Of a stretch of DNA of 64,000 nucleotides, positions 60,470 to 64,000 are shown piece after piece (position 1 is the stretch's first letter; every line of letters starts with the position of its first letter). The stretch lies in assembly GCF_900143025.1 (NCBI RefSeq), contig NZ_FRCT01000006.1:62001-126000 (forward strand), written 5' to 3'. This stretch comes from Ruminococcus flavefaciens. GTDB taxonomy: Bacteria; Bacillota; Clostridia; Oscillospirales; Ruminococcaceae. The notes beneath the pieces are model-generated. The model made no database searches. It saw only the letters and a program-made list of their open reading frames with translations, and was not told where the DNA came from. The position numbers and the translations under genes were made by a program.

Positions 60470-60943
60470 TTATGCTTGTTTTACTGTGATACCTGTATCG
60501 AGGTCAACGATCTGAGTTGTTAGGAAAGGTCTTGTTTTGAAAATAAGGGATACATATATTGTATATGTAGTGCCGTTTACAGTGATGTCCTCTTTCAGGA
60601 TATCGAAAAGATTTCCCATTTTATCGGTAGGATAGATATTTTTCCAATTACCGCGAGCGTCATATATATAGTTAAGGGATCTGTATTTATTGCAGAATTC
60701 ATATTTTTCTTCATCGGTAGAGAATTTGAAATCCCTTTCACTGATATACTTTTTCATGTCACTGCTCAGCATATTGTAATCAATATAGTTGCTCAGGTCG
60801 CTGATGCCTGTACAGTTTTCTTCCAGGTTTTCTATGTAGTTTTCGGAATACAGCTTATTGGCAATGAACCAGAATAAGACCGATAATGCTATAACTGCAA
60901 AAGCTGCTGCAAGCTTTATGAATTTGACTTTTTTTGTTTTCAT
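60470..60943 (-). CDS. Small membrane-anchored hypothetical protein
   Basis: The 157-residue protein has a basic N-terminus, one transmembrane or signal-anchor helix (FIKLAAAFAVIALSVLFWFIANKL) and a soluble outside part of about 120 residues with two cysteines (ENCTGIS, YEFCNKY). The C-terminal half (DITVNGTTYTIYVSLIFKT, VDLDTG) is beta-rich. The family is not recognised. Neighbours give no functional clue. Confidence 0.65.
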   Translation of the reverse strand: MKTKKVKFIKLAAAFAVIALSVLFWFIANKLYSENYIENLEENCTGISDLSNYIDYNMLSSDMKKYISERDFKFSTDEEKYEFCNKYRSLNYIYDARGNWKNIYPTDKMGNLFDILKEDITVNGTTYTIYVSLIFKTRPFLTTQIVDLDTGITVKQA

Positions 60944-60979
60944 TGTTATATCTCCGTTCTCTTTTTTATTTTAAATAAT

Positions 60980-61043
60980 GCCCCGAAGGAGGGAGCCTTC
61001 AGGGCGTTATTCAACTCAGCCTCGAAGAAGGGAACCCCGAGGC
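60980..61043 (-). other. Two related hairpins after the DUF169 gene
   Basis: 60980-61005 (GCCC and GAAGG arms) and 61019-61043 (GCCTCG/CGAGGC) are hairpins that also resemble each other in sequence; each has a CCCT-CTTC loop side on the minus strand. There is no clean T-run, so terminator activity is uncertain. Confidence 0.5.
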
Positions 61044-61067
61044 GTTGTCTGCGTATGATAATGTGAC

Positions 61068-61880
61068 TTAAAGTCCGGGGATAGAATAGCTTTTTCCCTC
61101 GTCAAGCCCCCATGCCTTGAACATCTTGTTATAGAAGGTGGGGCGGGCGAAATCGTATTCCATGTTGGTGTGGAAGAAAGAGTGCTTCATGCCCATATAA
61201 TTAAGTGTTTCCAGACCCTTTGCAAGCTCCTCGAATTTAGAATTTGGTACAGAAAGGATAACGTCGTCCTCACTTGTGTTTGCGTTTGAATAATCACCGG
61301 GGTCAGGGAATGAAACGCGGTATTCGTTCTTTGTGAGGGAGGGGATAATTCCCCATACACATGAATCTATGGCGTCAAATTCGGTTTTCATGGTGGTTCC
61401 AGTCTGAGTTTTTATGCCCATAAGGATAGTGCGCAGCTCTGAGTTCCTGCAATTGATTATCAAAGCGTCAGGCTTGAATTCGGCGCTGCCAAGAGGAGCG
61501 GTAAGTATTCCCTTGTATACGCCTGTGGGCAGGTGGGGCATATTCTCGATAAAGGCGGCAGCTGCATCGGGATCCCTTATGCCGATAACGGGAAGGAGCT
61601 CGTTGAATTCGGGAGTTCCTTTTTCAAGCTTTACCATGCCGTAGCCTATGAGCGGAGCCCAGCACCAGTGATCCTGCTTCTGCATATATACTGTCTTTCC
61701 CTCTCGTCTGGAAAGGGCGAAAGCCTGACACAGCGACATATGCTGACCCATGTCACGAACAGGATAAACCGTGTTCTGCGGCAGTTCGGATTCATCGCTT
61801 ATCATTTTAAGAGCCATTGCGTCATAACGTTGTCCGATAGTTTTTTTCAGCAGTTCCGAAATGCGTCTGTTAAGTTCCAT
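61068..61880 (-). CDS. DUF169 family protein
   Basis: The 270-residue protein matches the DUF169 layout: a VYPVRDMGQHMSLCQAFALSRREGKTV region with a conserved Cys, a QDHWCWAP segment, an IENMPHLPTGVYKGI stretch, and PDALIINCRNSELRTIL. Members are found in anaerobic bacteria and archaea, often beside methanogenic-type or metal-handling genes, but no activity is established. The HWCW cluster might bind a metal or cofactor. Single gene on the minus strand. Confidence 0.8.
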   Translation of the reverse strand: MELNRRISELLKKTIGQRYDAMALKMISDESELPQNTVYPVRDMGQHMSLCQAFALSRREGKTVYMQKQDHWCWAPLIGYGMVKLEKGTPEFNELLPVIGIRDPDAAAAFIENMPHLPTGVYKGILTAPLGSAEFKPDALIINCRNSELRTILMGIKTQTGTTMKTEFDAIDSCVWGIIPSLTKNEYRVSFPDPGDYSNANTSEDDVILSVPNSKFEELAKGLETLNYMGMKHSFFHTNMEYDFARPTFYNKMFKAWGLDEGKSYSIPGL

Positions 61881-62236
61881 AGTATGTCTTTTCCTCCGAT
61901 ATTTTTGGTATTGTCTTCGTTTAGATAAATTATATCATATTTGCGGGTATTTGCTATTACTTTTTTGCTTTGTTTATCTTGCATTTATTGCTCTATAAAT
62001 AATAAACGTAATGAAAACAAAAAATGTTACATGATCTGGAAAAAATTTTTCGGTAACTTTGTTTTATGCTTGCAGGGTGTATGAAGCAGGGGTGAAAAAT
62101 GACTGCAATTAAGGTTCAGCTTATATAAACCTACTATTCTTATAGATTAAATCTATAATTATGCACAAACATTGTTCCAATACCGTGAACAGTTATGGTA
62201 AAAAGACTGATTTTGGCAAAAACATTCAATTTCGTA
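61881..62236. other. Intergenic stretch upstream of the leader-peptide promoter
   Basis: AT-rich DNA. A small palindrome (TATAGATTAAATCTATA) lies at about 62141-62157. A 9-codon frame at 62099-62128 is not called. No other signal was seen. Confidence 0.4.
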
Positions 62237-62265
62237 TTGACAAATAAGCCTCTATGTTGTAAAAT
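62237..62265 (+). promoter_or_regulatory. Sigma-A promoter of the leader peptide and transporter
   Basis: TTGACA and TAAAAT are separated by 17 bp, about 48 bp before the leader peptide start. Confidence 0.82.
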
Positions 62266-62312
62266 CAAATCATATTAAATCAATATGAATAATCTGATTG
62301 GAGGAATTGCAA

Positions 62313-62390
62313 ATGCGTAACCTTAAAAATAATAGCTATGAACTGAATATAATGTGCATGATGCAGTGCTCCGAGCTTACTGTATCATAG
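62313..62390 (+). CDS. 25-residue Cys/Met leader peptide
   Basis: A short frame with a strong ribosome site (GGAGGAATTGCAA) encodes 25 residues with the cluster M-C-M-M-Q-C at residues 14-19. It lies between a promoter and an attenuator-like terminator, upstream of a substrate-binding protein gene. Sulfur-rich codons placed before alternative RNA structures are the hallmark of transcription attenuation by leader-peptide translation. The peptide probably has no function as a protein; a precursor-peptide role cannot be excluded. Confidence 0.65.
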   Translation: MRNLKNNSYELNIMCMMQCSELTVS

Positions 62391-62428
62391 TTTTGTTATG
62401 CTCTATGAAAAACAGTAAGGCATCGGAG
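62369..62428 (+). promoter_or_regulatory. Antiterminator stem
   Basis: CTCCGA (62369-62374) can pair with TCGGAG (62423-62428), and CTTACTGT (62376-62383) with ACAGTAAG (62412-62419). CATAG (62386-62390) pairs with CTATG (62403-62407). The 3' arm includes bases 62424-62428, which are also the 5' arm of the terminator, so the two structures exclude each other. Confidence 0.65.
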
Positions 62429-62451
62429 AATCAATGATTCTCCGTTTTTTT
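62424..62451 (+). terminator. Attenuator terminator upstream of the substrate-binding protein
   Basis: CGGAGAAT and ATTCTCCG form an 8-bp stem with a CAATG loop followed by a run of T. It lies after the leader peptide and before the transporter gene. Confidence 0.88.
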
Positions 62452-62482
62452 GAACCCGTTTATATGAAAGGAAAAGATAATT

Positions 62483-63406
62483 ATGAAAAGAAGAATATTA
62501 ACAGCCGCACTTACATTGACACTTGCCTTATCGTCTGCATCATGCGGCAAAAAGGACGAAAGCGATGCAAACGGCATAAAGATAGCATACCTGCCCATAA
62601 CCCATTCACTTGCTGTACTTGAAGAGGCTGAGGAGCTTGAAAAGGAGTCGGGCTTAAAGGTAGAGCTTATAAAGTACGGTTCGTGGAACGAGCTCCTTGA
62701 CGCTCTCAACTCAAACAGAGTTGACGGAGCTTCTGTGCTTATCGAGCTTGCAATGAAGTCGAAGCAGGAGGGCATAGGCATAAAGGCTGTGGCTCTCGGA
62801 CATCACGACGGAAACGTTATCGTTGTGGCAAATGATATTTCGTCTGCTGCCGACCTTAAAGGCAAGACATTTGCCATACCTCACAGACAGTCCTCACACA
62901 ATATCCTGCTCAATGATGCACTTGCCACAGCAGGACTTACCGTAGACGATGTAAAGGTAACAGAGCTTGCACCTACCGAGATGCCTTCCGCACTTGCAAG
63001 CGGTCAGATAGACGGCTACTGTGTAGCAGAGCCCTTTGGTGCAATGGGTGTAAATCTCGGGGTAGGAAAGGTGCTTTTCAGCTCCGAGGAGCTTTGGAAG
63101 GATTCACTGTGCTGCGGACTCGTTCTCACCGACAAATTCATCAATGAGCGCACAGACGATGCAAAGTCATTTGTGGAGAGCTACAAGAAGGCAGGCAATT
63201 CACTTGACAAGGCAAAGGCTAAGGCTACTGCCAAGAAGTATTTCAGCCAGAGCGATGAGGTGCTGGATATATCATTGCAGTGGATATCCTACAATGACCT
63301 TGACATAACAGAGGAGGAGTACAATACCCTTGCCGAGAAGGTAAAGGAGTACGGTCTTTCCGACAATCCTCCCACATATTCCGAGTTTGTAAAAAATGAT
63401 TTCTGA
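62483..63406 (+). CDS. ABC transporter substrate-binding lipoprotein, SsuA/NMT1-like
   Basis: The 307-residue lipoprotein (lipobox LSSASC, Cys near residue 21) has the periplasmic-binding-protein fold of the SsuA/TauA/ThiY (NMT1) group: IAYLPITHSLAVL, LLDALNSNRVDGASV, KTFAIPHRQSSHNILL and GYCVAEPFGAMG. Members bind sulfonates, taurine, nitrate or thiamine precursors. The upstream Cys/Met leader peptide suggests a sulfur compound, by inference. A permease gene follows 15 bp downstream. Confidence 0.88.
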   Translation: MKRRILTAALTLTLALSSASCGKKDESDANGIKIAYLPITHSLAVLEEAEELEKESGLKVELIKYGSWNELLDALNSNRVDGASVLIELAMKSKQEGIGIKAVALGHHDGNVIVVANDISSAADLKGKTFAIPHRQSSHNILLNDALATAGLTVDDVKVTELAPTEMPSALASGQIDGYCVAEPFGAMGVNLGVGKVLFSSEELWKDSLCCGLVLTDKFINERTDDAKSFVESYKKAGNSLDKAKAKATAKKYFSQSDEVLDISLQWISYNDLDITEEEYNTLAEKVKEYGLSDNPPTYSEFVKNDF

Positions 63407-63421
63407 TAAGGCGTGATACCT

Positions 63422-64000
63422 ATGAAAAAGTTACTTTCACTTAAAAATGTTATTGTTTCACTGGCGATACTTATACTAATCTGGCAGATACTTTTTTCCG
63501 TGAGCAGCTATAACAAGGCACTTTTCCCGTCACCGAAAATGGCTTTCGATGCACTGCTTGAAATGATAGAGAACGGCAGGCTGCTGGAAAATGTAAAGAC
63601 AAGTATGTACCGTTTTGCGGTAGGCTATTCAAGCTCCGTCATAGTTGCGGTAGTGCTGGGACTTATCCTCGGCAGGATACCGAAGGTATTCCAGTACGTG
63701 AACCCTGCATTGCAGCTCCTGAGACCTATATCGCCTACAGCGTGGATGCCCTTTATCGTGCTGTTATTCGGCATAGGTGATGTGCCTGCTATTGTTATAA
63801 TCTTTATTGCTGCGTTTTTCCCTGTACTGCTCTCGACTGTGTCGGCTGTCGGCAATATCGACCCCATATATCTGAAGGTATCGAAGAATTTCGGCATAAA
63901 GCAGCCTTCACTTACATGGAAGGTCATATTCCCTGCGGCATTTCCGCAGATAGCAAACGGCATACACCTTGCTCTCGGTACAGCATGGATATTCCTTGTA
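63422..64000 (+). CDS. ABC transporter permease, SsuC/TauC-like (partial)
   Basis: The first 193 codons of a binding-protein-dependent permease are present; the gene continues beyond the window. The protein starts with a transmembrane helix (VIVSLAILILIWQILF), continues with FPSPKMAFDALLEMI, a segment typical of SsuC/TauC/NrtB permeases, and shows PALQLLRPISPTAWMPFIVL, the family's inner-membrane segment. It pairs with the preceding binding protein; an ATPase gene is expected to the right. Confidence 0.88.
   Translation, partial: MKKLLSLKNVIVSLAILILIWQILFSVSSYNKALFPSPKMAFDALLEMIENGRLLENVKTSMYRFAVGYSSSVIVAVVLGLILGRIPKVFQYVNPALQLLRPISPTAWMPFIVLLFGIGDVPAIVIIFIAAFFPVLLSTVSAVGNIDPIYLKVSKNFGIKQPSLTWKVIFPAAFPQIANGIHLALGTAWIFLV

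Noticed and set aside
62099..62128. Nine-codon frame with a GGGGT site
   Set aside because: Too short and without a nearby regulatory structure; the later 25-codon frame fits the attenuator.
63625..63963. Minus-strand frame inside the permease gene
   Set aside because: It is a shadow of the SsuC-like permease reading frame.

Overview
The window comes from a low-to-mid GC Firmicute, most likely a fibre-degrading Ruminococcus close to R. flavefaciens. The evidence is eight secreted proteins with dockerin repeats and polythreonine linkers, a xylanase/esterase built as GH11-CBM22-GH10-dockerin-CBM22-CE1, dockerin-bearing CotH-type proteins, the DapF/DapL lysine route and typical Firmicute housekeeping genes. 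Promoters are mostly sigma-A type with 17-bp spacers. The species is an inference; the cellulosomal lifestyle is read directly from the sequence.

Layout. 1-3.1 kb: a DUF1836 regulator, two small paralogous proteins, an SPFH/prohibitin-like membrane protein followed by a hairpin-rich non-coding stretch, and a DUF1508 protein. 3.3-8.2 kb (minus): HIT protein, HisJ-type phosphatase, a lipoprotein, an Lrp regulator, an aminotransferase and IspE. 8.5-16.6 kb (plus): ACT protein with UPF0210 partner, a sugar-kinase-like phosphotransferase, a metal-sensing ArsR regulator with an amidohydrolase, dapF-dapL and a GT2 glycosyltransferase. 17-25 kb: RNase Y, an M6 protease with an N-terminal dockerin, an O-antigen-ligase-like protein, a 2[4Fe-4S] ferredoxin, a DUF1540 protein and a membrane-anchored protein with an Asp/Trp tail. 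25-28 kb (minus): CoaBC, a D-lactate-dehydrogenase-like enzyme and a cysteine hydrolase. 28.3-35.6 kb: an operon of ABC ATPase, FtsX-type permease, secreted serine hydrolase, response regulator and histidine kinase.

36-58 kb is a cellulosomal island with seven dockerin proteins: three unusual GH11-like proteins, an LRR-SLH-dockerin protein, two LTD-CotH-dockerin proteins and the multidomain xylanase/feruloyl esterase. An ABC-F gene is embedded in it. Next to it lies an ECF-like sigma factor translationally coupled to a membrane protein with a large outside domain, a plausible sensor pair. The right end carries a DUF169 gene and the start of a sulfonate/nitrate-type ABC transporter preceded by a Cys/Met leader peptide and an attenuator.

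Most notable: (1) repeated GH11-like jelly-roll modules, in three dockerin proteins, in which one or both catalytic glutamates are replaced in a patterned way; (2) the Cys/Met leader-peptide attenuator; (3) the sigma/membrane-sensor pair beside the cellulosomal island; (4) several families of small palindromic intergenic elements. No tRNA, rRNA, CRISPR array or complete insertion sequence was seen.
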